From Ammoniphilus resinae (GTDB lineage Bacteria; Bacillota; Bacilli; Aneurinibacillales; RAOX-1), in assembly GCF_017873965.1 (NCBI RefSeq), contig NZ_JAGGKT010000006.1, positions 124,001 through 188,000 of the forward strand: a stretch of DNA of 64,000 nt, in the 5' to 3' direction. Numbering within the stretch: position 1 is the first letter of the stretch; every line of letters starts with the position of its first letter. Of this stretch, positions 9,412 to 18,690 are shown one piece after another. The position numbers and the translations under genes are program-made. Under the pieces are notes generated by a model. That model was not told the origin of the DNA, made no database searches, and was given only the letters and a program-made list of their open reading frames with translations.

Positions 9412-9438
9412 AGGGACCTTGGGTGGGTCCCTTTTTTG
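9412..9438 (+). terminator. Intrinsic terminator ending the S-box operon
   Basis: AGGGACC pairs with GGTCCCT across a short G-rich loop and is followed by a run of T. It separates the riboswitch operon from trmN6. Confidence 0.88.
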
Positions 9439-9548
9439 GTGGGGTACGGTCCGCTTAATTTTGTTTCCCCCTTTTCCCTTCTTATCAACACCCCCACCAT
9501 TAGGGTAATATATAGGAATAAGGTGCAAGGAAAGGTCGTGCAGCACGC

Positions 9549-10304
9549 GTGGAAGTCACATTACAACCATCGGAAAGAATCGATGATTTGTTAAAACATC
9601 ATTTAAAAATTATTCAAAGCAAAGAAGTGTTCTCTTTTTCTATGGATGCTGTTTTGTTAGCGCAATTCGTATCCCTACCGATCCAAAAGGGGCGGATTAT
9701 GGATCTTTGTACAGGTAACGGGGTTATCCCTTTGCTCATGTCTACGAGATCAAAGGCGAAAATGGATGCCTTAGAAATCCAGCCAAGGGTTTTCGATATG
9801 GCTAAGCGGAACGTGCTACTCAACGATTTAAATGAACAGATTGAAATCCATCTTGGTGATTTGAAAGATGCCCCACCCCATTTTGGGCATGGTGTATATG
9901 ATGTCGTTACATGTAATCCTCCTTATATGATTGGACAAACTGGGGAAAGGAATGTTAACGAACACTTTGCGATCGCCCGTCATGAAATCTACTGTACCTT
10001 GGAGGATGTGATACGAGTCAGCGCTAGCCTAACCAAATTCGGGGGGAAAGTAGCTCTTGTCCATAGACCTTCGCGATTTAGCGAATTAGTTTTTCTGATG
10101 CAGAAATATCGAATAGAACCAAAAAGGGTGCGCTTTGTTCATCCGAGAGCAAATGCTGAAGCCAATATGGTGCTGGTGGAAGGAATAAAAGAGGGGAAAC
10201 CTGAATTAAAGGTGCTTCCTCCCCTCCTGGTCTATGACGCAGATGGGACCTATAGCCAAGAATTAATGGAAGTTTATTTTGGAAGCAAGAAGGGAGGGGA
10301 ATAG
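9549..10304 (+). CDS. trmN6: tRNA1(Val) (adenine(37)-N6)-methyltransferase (YabB-like)
   Basis: SAM-dependent methyltransferase of the TrmN6/YabB family, 251 aa, predicted to methylate A37 of a tRNA. The SAM-binding loop is DLCTGNG at 52-58 and the N6-adenine methylase motif NPPY is at 123-126. A GTG start is used: AAGGAAAGG lies about 12 bases upstream and the product then resembles B. subtilis YabB from its start. In B. subtilis yazA follows; here rsmI is next, two bases after the stop. Specific tRNA target is inferred from family. Confidence 0.88.
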   Translation: MEVTLQPSERIDDLLKHHLKIIQSKEVFSFSMDAVLLAQFVSLPIQKGRIMDLCTGNGVIPLLMSTRSKAKMDALEIQPRVFDMAKRNVLLNDLNEQIEIHLGDLKDAPPHFGHGVYDVVTCNPPYMIGQTGERNVNEHFAIARHEIYCTLEDVIRVSASLTKFGGKVALVHRPSRFSELVFLMQKYRIEPKRVRFVHPRANAEANMVLVEGIKEGKPELKVLPPLLVYDADGTYSQELMEVYFGSKKGGE

Positions 10305-10305
10305 G

Positions 10306-11187
10306 GTGTTTGTTCAGTCTAGCTTTTCCGGGAGTCAGCAGGAGCAAGGTGAGCTCTATTTGGTGGCCACCCCGATTGGGAATTTGCAAGATATAACAGT
10401 AAGGGCACTGGATACTTTAAAAATGGTTGATATTATTGCGGCAGAAGATACAAGACAGACACGAAAGCTCCTTACGCACTTCGAGATTGAGGCCAAATTA
10501 ATAAGCCATCATGAGCATAACAAAGAGGCTAGTTTAAAAGGGATTATCGAGTGGCTTCAGGAAGGGAAAAAGATTGCGTTAGTCAGCGACGCGGGGATGC
10601 CAGCCATTTCTGATCCAGGGTATGAGTTAGTGCGGGAGGCCACAAGCTTGCAGATTCCGGTGATTCCGATCCCTGGAGCGAATGCTGCGTTATCGGCTTT
10701 GATTGCTTCTGGTTTGCCAACTGCGCAGTTTATCTTTCTCGGATTTTTGCCGCGGGAAAAAAAGCTGCTCAGAAAAGAATTAGAACGAATCAAGGGCTAT
10801 CCCGAAACCTTGCTTTTCTATGAAGCGCCACATCGGATCGTCAAAATGTTGCCTACTTTAAAAGAAGAACTAGGGGATCGGCAGATTGTACTCGCTCGGG
10901 AACTAACTAAGAAATACGAAGAATTTATCCGCGGAACCATTACCGAAGTTATCGATTATTTAGAGGATCAAGAGCAAATTCGAGGGGAATTCACTGTCAT
11001 TGTGGAAGGTTCTACAGAGCCCTCCAGTGGGCAAGAAAAAGAAGTCTGGTGGATGAACCTTGATGTGATCACGCATGTCGAAACCTACATAAGGGAGGGG
11101 CTATCCTCGAAAGAAGCAATCAAAAAGACGGCAGAGGATCGCCAGGTTCAAAAAAGGGATATCTACAACTTATACCATCATCAATAA
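10306..11187 (+). CDS. rsmI: 16S rRNA (cytidine(1402)-2'-O)-methyltransferase
   Basis: RsmI 2'-O-methylates C1402 in the decoding centre of 16S rRNA. The 293-aa protein has the tetrapyrrole-methylase fold with LVATPIGNLQD near residues 19-29, AAEDTRQTRKLL near 45-56 and the SDAGMPAISDPG block. The GTG at 10306 is preferred to the TTG at 10279 because AGGGAGGGG lies six bases upstream. It is cotranscribed with trmN6 and ends at a bidirectional terminator shared with abrB. Confidence 0.94.
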   Translation: MFVQSSFSGSQQEQGELYLVATPIGNLQDITVRALDTLKMVDIIAAEDTRQTRKLLTHFEIEAKLISHHEHNKEASLKGIIEWLQEGKKIALVSDAGMPAISDPGYELVREATSLQIPVIPIPGANAALSALIASGLPTAQFIFLGFLPREKKLLRKELERIKGYPETLLFYEAPHRIVKMLPTLKEELGDRQIVLARELTKKYEEFIRGTITEVIDYLEDQEQIRGEFTVIVEGSTEPSSGQEKEVWWMNLDVITHVETYIREGLSSKEAIKKTAEDRQVQKRDIYNLYHHQ

Positions 11188-11191
11188 ACAA

Positions 11192-11228
11192 AAAAACCGT
11201 CTCAGTAAACGCTCAGACGGTTTTCTTA
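11192..11228. terminator. Bidirectional terminator between rsmI and abrB
   Basis: AAAACCGTCT and AGACGGTTTT form a perfect stem with A-run on the left and T-run on the right. It can stop transcripts from rsmI (plus) and from abrB (minus). Confidence 0.88.
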
Positions 11229-11229
11229 T

Positions 11230-11490
11230 TTAAAATATCGATTTGGCAGGGACGGGCATTTGTGAGATACAATCCATACATACAACTTTCCCCTTGAAAT
11301 GGGAAACGCCTTCTGCACTCCCGCAGAAAATGCATGCTGGTTCATATTTCTTTAAGATGATGCGCTCTCCGTCCACGTAAATCTCAAGTGCGTCCTTCTC
11401 GCCAATTCCGAGTGTTCTGCGTAGCTCAATCGGAATGACAACGCGTCCAAGCTCGTCTACCTTCCTTACAATCCCAGTCGATTTTAACAT
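11230..11490 (-). CDS. abrB: Transition-state regulator AbrB with a CxxC...CxxC C-terminus
   Basis: 86-aa DNA-binding global regulator that represses stationary-phase genes during growth. The N-terminal swapped-hairpin DNA-binding domain (STGIVRKVDELGRVVIPIEL) is nearly invariant. After residue 50 the protein has CIFC and CMDC, four cysteines spaced like a zinc ribbon, instead of the cysteine-poor multimerization tail of B. subtilis AbrB. The start is the ATG at 11490, with GGAGAGGGG upstream; a longer frame is not supported. It is the only reversed gene in the window, as in B. subtilis. Its promoter region carries Spo0A boxes. Confidence 0.95.
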   Translation of the reverse strand: MLKSTGIVRKVDELGRVVIPIELRRTLGIGEKDALEIYVDGERIILKKYEPACIFCGSAEGVSHFKGKVVCMDCISQMPVPAKSIF

Positions 11491-11548
11491 GAAAATGCCC
11501 CTCTCCAATTTATATCCCATTCTTTATCTACGTTTTAATCAACGTTCG

Positions 11549-11568
11549 TTCCGTCAAAATTCGACAAA
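11549..11568 (-). promoter_or_regulatory. Tandem Spo0A boxes in the abrB leader
   Basis: Read on the minus strand: TTTGTCGAA, an exact 0A box, followed immediately by TTTTGACGGAA, an imperfect second box. They lie just downstream of the expected transcription start. B. subtilis abrB has the same tandem arrangement, through which Spo0A~P represses. Confidence 0.82.
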
Positions 11569-11581
11569 TATTATTTATAAA

Positions 11582-11610
11582 CATAGTACCAACACTTCCA
11601 AATGTAGTCA
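11582..11610 (-). promoter_or_regulatory. Sigma-A promoter of abrB
   Basis: On the minus strand TTGACT and TACTAT are 17 nt apart, giving a start near 11575, about 85 nt before the ATG and immediately ahead of the Spo0A boxes. Confidence 0.75.
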
Positions 11611-11845
11611 ACCATTTTTTTCAATAAAATGGATATTTTAAAATAAGAATTTCTAATTGGTAGGCGAAGTAAACCTTATTATAGCAGCATTTTCCCCATC
11701 TTCACGTACAATCAGGTATAGAAAAGTATAAATTTAAATTGGGGAAATGGCATTTTTTTACTGGGAATTAGATGTGGCTTTTTATCAGCTGTTTCGACAA
11801 AAAATGCATGAATGTTGTTAGAAACGATAACCTTGCCTGCAATCC

Positions 11846-11875
11846 TTGACATCCTCTAGTTATCTTTTGTATATT
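11846..11875 (+). promoter_or_regulatory. Sigma-A promoter of metG
   Basis: TTGACA and TATATT are 18 nt apart, about 55 nt before metG. The 11491-11929 gap thus holds abrB control sites on the left and the metG promoter on the right. No T-box core was seen ahead of metG. Confidence 0.72.
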
Positions 11876-11929
11876 TTGGGCAACAATGAGATAATAGGTT
11901 AAAAAAGGTCGATTGAGAGGAAGAGATCC

Positions 11930-13912
11930 GTGGCGAACAAAACATTTTATATTACCACCCCTATTTATTATCCCAGCAATAAACTACATATTGGAAATGC
12001 CTATACTACTATTGCTGCGGACGCAATGGCCCGCTATAAGCGGCTTAGAGGGTATGATGTCTACTACTTAACAGGAACAGATGAGCACGGGCAAAAGCTT
12101 CAACGACGCGCGGCTGAAGAAGGCCTGACCCCTTTGCAATTTATCGATCCGATTGTGGATTGGATTCAAGATTTATGGGCGAAGCTAGACATTTCTTATG
12201 ACGATTTCATTCGCACAACGCAGGACAGACATAAGGTCATTGTTCAGAAAATCTTTCAAAAGCTCGTCGATCAGGGTGACATTTATCTTGGTGAATACGA
12301 GGGGTACTATTGTGTTCCATGTGAAGCTTTTTGGACAGAACGGCAAGCAAAAAAAGGCGATAAACTTGTCTGTCCTGATTGTGATCGGGAAGTCAATCTG
12401 GTGAAGGAAAAAAGCTACTTCTTCCGGATGTCCAAATACCAGGATCGGCTTTTGCAATATATAGAAGAAAATCCGGAGTTTATTCAGCCGGAATCCAGAC
12501 GCAATGAGATGGTGAACAACTTTTTGAAGCCGGGACTCGAGGATCTTTGTGTGTCTCGCACAACCTTTGACTGGGGGATCAAGGTTCCAAGCGATCCAGA
12601 ACATGTGATTTATGTTTGGATTGACGCCCTGGCAAATTACATTACTGCCTTAGGTTATCTATCAGATGATGATGAAAAGTACCAAAAGTACTGGCCTGCC
12701 GATGTTCACCTGATTGGAAAGGATATTCTTCGCTTCCATACGATTTATTGGCCGATTATCTTGATGGCGCTTGGCGAGGAACTGCCGAAGAAAGTTTTTG
12801 GACATGGCTGGTTGCTCATGCCAGACGGAAAAATGTCGAAATCAAAAGGAAATGTGATTGATCCCAAGTTTTTAATTGATCGATATGGTTCTGATTCCAT
12901 CCGCTACTTCCTTTTAAGAGAAATTGCCTTTGGACAAGACGGGGTGTTCACACCAGAAGCCTTTATCCAGCGCTTAAACTTTGACTTAGCCAACGATTTA
13001 GGAAACCTAGTCAGTCGCACAACGGCTATGATTGAAAAATATTTTGACGGCAACATCCCTGCGCCAACTGCACCAGGGGAATATGACGCCGCTCTACAGG
13101 AACTAGCTGGCAAAACCGTGGTCCTTGTTGAACAGCATTTGGACGAAATGCGTTTTGGCAACGCTTTGACACATCTCTGGGAATTGGTTGGAAAAACCAA
13201 TAAATACATTGATGAAACGATGCCTTGGAACCTAGCGAAATCGGAAGAAAATCGGGAAAGGTTAGGAACTGTCCTGTACAACCTGGCTGAAAGTATTCGG
13301 ATCACTTCCATATTGCTGCAACCGTTCTTGACTAAGGCACCGGAAAAGATTTGGTCCCGTTTGGGTATCGCTGGCAATAATCAAGTGCTTTCCTGGGATT
13401 CTGCCAAGGAATGGGGAGGCCTTCCATCCGGCGTTCGCGTTGTAAAGGATGAGATGCTCTTCCCAAGACTAGAATTAGAAGCGGAGATTGCGGCGATTGA
13501 TGAGTTTACAGCTGCTGCAAGAAAGCAAGCAGAAGAAAACAAGTCGAAAAAAGAAGCGGAAATAGTCGTACCAGATAAACCAGAAACTGAGGAAATTGGA
13601 ATCGAGGATTTCGCCAAGGTAGAACTTCGCGTAGCGCAGGTTATCAACTGTGAAAGGATTCCAAAAGCGGATAAGCTGCTCAAATTCCAACTCGATCTGG
13701 GCTACGAGCAACGACAAGTGTTATCTGGAATTGCCAAATATTATAATCCAGAGGAGCTAATCGGTAAAAAGCTGATTTGTGTAACCAATCTGAAACCGAT
13801 TAAACTTCGTGGAGAAATGTCTAATGGGATGCTGTTATCGGCCTCTGAAGGGGACATGCTGAAGGTCATTATGGTATCTGATGAAATGCCAAATGGAGCA
13901 AAGGTAAAATAA
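11930..13912 (+). CDS. metG: Methionyl-tRNA synthetase
   Basis: Charges tRNA-Met. The 660-aa protein has the class I signatures HIGN at 20-23 and KMSKS at 301-305, a zinc-binding knuckle with C128, C131, C148 and C151, a helical anticodon domain, and a C-terminal EMAP/Trbp111 OB-fold domain from about 555 (DFAKVELRVAQVINCERIP) that aids dimerization and tRNA binding. The start is GTG with GAGAGG upstream. The domain set is the one known for B. subtilis MetS. The gene has its own promoter. Confidence 0.97.
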   Translation: MANKTFYITTPIYYPSNKLHIGNAYTTIAADAMARYKRLRGYDVYYLTGTDEHGQKLQRRAAEEGLTPLQFIDPIVDWIQDLWAKLDISYDDFIRTTQDRHKVIVQKIFQKLVDQGDIYLGEYEGYYCVPCEAFWTERQAKKGDKLVCPDCDREVNLVKEKSYFFRMSKYQDRLLQYIEENPEFIQPESRRNEMVNNFLKPGLEDLCVSRTTFDWGIKVPSDPEHVIYVWIDALANYITALGYLSDDDEKYQKYWPADVHLIGKDILRFHTIYWPIILMALGEELPKKVFGHGWLLMPDGKMSKSKGNVIDPKFLIDRYGSDSIRYFLLREIAFGQDGVFTPEAFIQRLNFDLANDLGNLVSRTTAMIEKYFDGNIPAPTAPGEYDAALQELAGKTVVLVEQHLDEMRFGNALTHLWELVGKTNKYIDETMPWNLAKSEENRERLGTVLYNLAESIRITSILLQPFLTKAPEKIWSRLGIAGNNQVLSWDSAKEWGGLPSGVRVVKDEMLFPRLELEAEIAAIDEFTAAARKQAEENKSKKEAEIVVPDKPETEEIGIEDFAKVELRVAQVINCERIPKADKLLKFQLDLGYEQRQVLSGIAKYYNPEELIGKKLICVTNLKPIKLRGEMSNGMLLSASEGDMLKVIMVSDEMPNGAKVK

Positions 13913-14050
13913 GTAAAGCTTCCATTGAAGCCAATTCGAAGAAGAGGTATCCATCATTAGAGGAAGCTTTCCCCCTACGGGGACTACAATCCCATCTGGG
14001 CATGGAGTGAATTCGACGTAGTACAGATGGAAATAGAGGTTGACATGCCG

Positions 14051-14090
14051 ATAGGAAAGTCTCGTTTATATTAAACTTCAACTTTCCTAT
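14051..14090. repeat. Perfect 10-bp inverted repeat upstream of tatD
   Basis: ATAGGAAAGT and ACTTTCCTAT flank a 20-nt spacer. No T-run follows on the plus strand, so it is not a terminator for metG. It lies just after a TTGACA (14040-14045) and covers the place where a -10 element would be (TTTATA or TATATT), so it could be an operator or a leader hairpin. Function unknown. Two further short inverted repeats precede it in the gap (13915-13970 and 13992-14030). Confidence 0.5.
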
Positions 14091-14104
14091 GCGGAAAAAA
14101 TAAG

Positions 14105-14140
14105 AATAGTGCTGTCCAGGTGGAAGCAGCACTATTTTTT
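14105..14140 (+). terminator. Intrinsic terminator upstream of tatD
   Basis: AATAGTGCTG pairs with CAGCACTATT and is followed by T residues. It lies only about 20 nt before the tatD ribosome site, so it may act on metG read-through or as an attenuator of tatD. Confidence 0.8.
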
Positions 14141-14161
14141 GTTCAAAGGGGGATGCTTGTT

Positions 14162-14932
14162 TTGAAGTTATTCGATACACATGCGCATCTTAATGCTGAG
14201 CAATTTTTAGATGATCAAGACGAAGTGATAAGACGGGCGATAGAAAACGGGGTATCCAAGATTGTTAATATTGGATTTAACCGGGAGACCATCCCTACTT
14301 CGATAGAATTGGCTGAGAGATACGATTTTATATACACGGCAGTTGGCTGGCATCCACAGGATGCCAAGGATATGCTTGAAGAGGATTTCGATTGGCTAAG
14401 GGAATTAAGCAAGCATGAAAAGGTGGTTGCCATCGGCGAAATTGGCCTGGATTATTATTGGGATACCTCTCCAAAAGAGGTGCAGCAAGAAATTTTCCGT
14501 CGACAAATTTCGCTAGCGAAAGAATTGAAACTGCCCATTATTATCCATGACCGAGAAGCCCATCAAGATATTGTCAGTATATTACGTGAGGAAAACGCTT
14601 CGGAAGTGGGCGGAATCATGCATTGTTTTTCCGGCAGTCTAGAAATGGCAAAGGAATGCATGGAAATGAATTTTATGATCTCCTTTGGCGGGCCTGTCAC
14701 TTTTAAAAATGCAAAAAAACCAAAGGAAATCGTGAAACAAATTCCTCTGGACCGCCTGCTAATTGAAACCGACTGCCCGTATCTAACGCCAGAGCCTTTT
14801 CGGGGGAAGCGAAATGAGAGCGGATATGTTCGCTATGTTGCAGAGGCAATAGCCGAACTGCGGGGCATGGACGCAGAAGAATTGGCGGAATCAACTTACC
14901 AAAATGCGATGAAATTTTTTGGACTAGAGTAG
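14162..14932 (+). CDS. tatD: TatD family metal-dependent DNase (YabD)
   Basis: Metal-dependent hydrolase with a TIM-barrel fold, 256 aa, of the TatD family of 3'-5' deoxyribonucleases. The metal-binding HxH is DTHAHLN near the N-terminus, with further ligands in GEIGLDYYW, IIHDREAH, MHCFSGS and ETDCPYLTPEPFRGKRN. A TTG start at 14162 is chosen because the AAAGGGGG ribosome site lies about nine bases upstream and the protein starts MKLFDTHAHLN as in relatives; the ATG at 14153 overlaps that site. It follows metG as yabD does in B. subtilis. Confidence 0.9.
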   Translation: MKLFDTHAHLNAEQFLDDQDEVIRRAIENGVSKIVNIGFNRETIPTSIELAERYDFIYTAVGWHPQDAKDMLEEDFDWLRELSKHEKVVAIGEIGLDYYWDTSPKEVQQEIFRRQISLAKELKLPIIIHDREAHQDIVSILREENASEVGGIMHCFSGSLEMAKECMEMNFMISFGGPVTFKNAKKPKEIVKQIPLDRLLIETDCPYLTPEPFRGKRNESGYVRYVAEAIAELRGMDAEELAESTYQNAMKFFGLE

Positions 14933-15068
14933 TTCTACCTGCCTCCTTTTCGACATAGACTAGGGCTATGTTGTTCATTTTAGTCGAATCAACAAGAACG
15001 AATTGGTTTGACAGAACAAGGGGTTGTCCCATAAAATGAACACAACTGAAGAGGAGGACCAAAGGACT

Positions 15069-16088
15069 ATGGATCAAGAGAGAGCTTTTCTTTTTTCACG
15101 GAAGTTTCTTTACCTTGTTGGAATCCTATCCATACTTTTCATCACCGGGATGGGCGTCTGGTTTTATCAGGCAAGCCAGCCAAAAGAAGTACAGTTTGTT
15201 GTTAATGGGGAAGTTAAATCGATCTTGACGAAGGCGAAAACGGTAGGAGAATTCTTAGATGAGCAGTCCATTGATTTAGATGCGCACGACAAGCTTTCAC
15301 CTTCCACAGAAGAGAAAATTAGAAAAGGCATACATATTGCTTATACCGATCAATGGCAAGTGACACTTACCATTGCAAACAAAGCGCAGACGGTCGTTAC
15401 GAACAAAAAAACGGTCGGGGAGATTCTAGCCGAACAAAAAGTTTCGTTGGGCAAGTGGGATAAGGTATTTCCTGCGGAAAATGAAGAAGTATCGGCAAAT
15501 GGAAAAATTAAGGTGAATAGAATAGAAAAGAAGATGGTGGAGAAGGAAAAGTCGATTCCCTTTAACGAGGTGAAGCGGACCGATTATTTGCTTACCAAAG
15601 GATCAAAGAAGGTAGTCCAGGAAGGAAAGAACGGGAAGGCTCTTCTACGTTATCAGGTGGTATATGAGAATGGAGAAGAGGTTTCCAAGGAACTCACCGA
15701 GACAAAGGTGGTTGCGCCAGCACAAGACCGAGTCGTTCGGGTGGGTGCACTCGTGACAGTTTCCCGTAGTGGAGCCGATTTCACCGCACGAAAAGTATTA
15801 GAGAACGTGACCCTAACCGCATATGGGCCAAATGGTGATCCAGAGAATGCGATTACTGCTTCTGGCCGAGTAGCGACAGCAGGCCGTTCCATTGCCGTGG
15901 ATCCGAATGTCATCCCGATGGGGAACTGGGTTTATATCGAAGGGTATGGATACCGCAGGGCGGAGGATACGGGCAGTGCAATTAAAGGAAATAAAATTGA
16001 TATCTACTTTAGTGAAGATCAGGACGCTGTTCACTTTGGCCGCAAGAAGGCTTCCAAGGTTTATGTGATTGGTCCGACAAAGCCTTAA
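15069..16088 (+). CDS. yabE: YabE-like cell-wall protein (DUF348, G5 and 3D domains)
   Basis: Predicted secreted or membrane-anchored peptidoglycan-active protein of the resuscitation-promoting-factor/stationary-phase family, 339 aa. After one N-terminal membrane segment (about 13-33) come two DUF348 repeats (about 41-140), a G5 domain (about 150-230) and a C-terminal 3D domain whose conserved aspartates include VDPNVIP, AEDTGSAI and IDIYF; 3D domains are lytic transglycosylase-like. The ATG at 15069 has GAGGAGG eleven bases upstream; ATG at 15036 is an alternative. The leader carries an inverted repeat. Confidence 0.88.
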   Translation: MDQERAFLFSRKFLYLVGILSILFITGMGVWFYQASQPKEVQFVVNGEVKSILTKAKTVGEFLDEQSIDLDAHDKLSPSTEEKIRKGIHIAYTDQWQVTLTIANKAQTVVTNKKTVGEILAEQKVSLGKWDKVFPAENEEVSANGKIKVNRIEKKMVEKEKSIPFNEVKRTDYLLTKGSKKVVQEGKNGKALLRYQVVYENGEEVSKELTETKVVAPAQDRVVRVGALVTVSRSGADFTARKVLENVTLTAYGPNGDPENAITASGRVATAGRSIAVDPNVIPMGNWVYIEGYGYRRAEDTGSAIKGNKIDIYFSEDQDAVHFGRKKASKVYVIGPTKP

Positions 16089-16097
16089 TAGTAGGAT

Positions 16098-16129
16098 GCT
16101 GTGTTTCCAGGGAGGAAACACAGCTTTTT
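16098..16129 (+). terminator. Intrinsic terminator after yabE
   Basis: GCTGTGTTTCC pairs perfectly with GGAAACACAGC over a 5-nt loop, followed by five T. Confidence 0.88.
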
Positions 16130-16167
16130 GCGCGTACAGGAGAAGGCATGCCAACATAGGAGGAATT

Positions 16168-17594
<1,427 letters not shown>

Positions 17595-17635
17595 TACCCA
17601 GGGATCATATATTGACCTTGGAGGAGGGTGTTTTT

Positions 17636-18532
17636 ATGACCATAAAAGTAGGCGATATCGTCACGAGGAAGTCGTACGGAAACGATATTCTTTTTGCGGT
17701 GGTATCGGTCAATAGGATCAAACAGACCGCTGTTCTACAGGGGCTTGAGGTGCGTTTGATGGCCGATGCCTCGCTTGACGATCTGGTCAAAATTGACCGT
17801 GAGACATTGGAGCGGGAGCTAAAAAAGAGCGAAATTAAAAGTCGGGAATCTTTAAAGCTGATTCATCAGGAAAGACGCCTTATGCGGGAGAAAAACATAT
17901 GGCAGCAGGCTGGATATACAGGAAGAGATGATGACGAATCCAGCACCTTGTCTTTTGAGATTCCCGGAAAAGTGCTACATCTAGATGGGGATGGAAAATA
18001 TTTGGAACGATGTATTTCGATGTATCAAGAGCTGGGAATCAAGGTCACAGGCCTTCATCTTGCGGAAACAGAAATGCCTTTGCATGTATATAAACTGCTT
18101 GTCAAATACCAACCGGATATCCTGGTTTTAACGGGCCATGATGCCTACAGGAAACAGAGCGGCAATATCACCTCCCTAGATTCTTATCGTCACTCTCGTT
18201 ACTTCGTGCAAGCCGTTCAGGAAGCCAGAAGGTATGAACGGAATAAAGATCGCCTCATTATTTTTGCGGGAGCTTGTCAATCCAATTTCGAAAGCCTGAT
18301 TGAGGCTGGAGCTAATTTCGCTAGTTCACCGAAGCGGATCAACATCCACACCCTAGACCCTGTATATATTGCGGAAAAAGTTGCTTTTACCTCGGTTCGA
18401 GAAACGGTAAATGTATTTGAAGTAGCAAAGAACACCATTACGGGGATGGATGGATTAGGGGGAATTGAAACATTTGGACTGTTTAGGCTGGGATTGCCAA
18501 AGACAGAACAATTAAAGACGAACGAAATGTGA
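17636..18532 (+). CDS. yabG: Sporulation-specific cysteine protease YabG
   Basis: YabG processes spore coat and cortex-associated proteins (SpoIVA, SafA and others in Bacillus; CspBA and SpoIVA in Clostridioides). The 298-aa protein matches family length. The probable catalytic pair is H168 (LTGHDAYRK) and C214 (FAGACQSNFES), the residues shown to be needed in the clostridial enzyme. A strong GGAGGAGGG site lies before the ATG at 17636; the TTG at 17612 is rejected. It ends at a terminator before veg. Confidence 0.94.
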   Translation: MTIKVGDIVTRKSYGNDILFAVVSVNRIKQTAVLQGLEVRLMADASLDDLVKIDRETLERELKKSEIKSRESLKLIHQERRLMREKNIWQQAGYTGRDDDESSTLSFEIPGKVLHLDGDGKYLERCISMYQELGIKVTGLHLAETEMPLHVYKLLVKYQPDILVLTGHDAYRKQSGNITSLDSYRHSRYFVQAVQEARRYERNKDRLIIFAGACQSNFESLIEAGANFASSPKRINIHTLDPVYIAEKVAFTSVRETVNVFEVAKNTITGMDGLGGIETFGLFRLGLPKTEQLKTNEM

Positions 18533-18537
18533 CATTT

Positions 18538-18568
18538 TTCGCTTCTCTTCATGGGAAGCGATTTTTTT
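18538..18568 (+). terminator. Intrinsic terminator after yabG
   Basis: TCGCTTC pairs with GAAGCGA around a short loop and is followed by seven T. Confidence 0.85.
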
Positions 18569-18593
18569 GTAGAATCCTGTAAAACAATATTCA

Positions 18594-18623
18594 TTGACAA
18601 TTCCTTTGTCCAGTTGCTATAAT
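18594..18623 (+). promoter_or_regulatory. Upstream veg promoter
   Basis: TTGACA and TATAAT, both consensus, are 18 nt apart. This is the first of two tandem promoters before veg, mirroring the vegI/vegII arrangement of B. subtilis. Confidence 0.85.
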
Positions 18624-18634
18624 TATCAATTTGT

Positions 18635-18663
18635 TTGACATAATAAGTGTGGGGTGATATAAT
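18635..18663 (+). promoter_or_regulatory. Downstream veg promoter, perfect consensus
   Basis: TTGACA and TATAAT are separated by exactly 17 nt. The leader would be only about 20 nt before the veg ATG. Confidence 0.88.
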
Positions 18664-18690
18664 CATACATAAGTGAGGTGGTCGTACACT

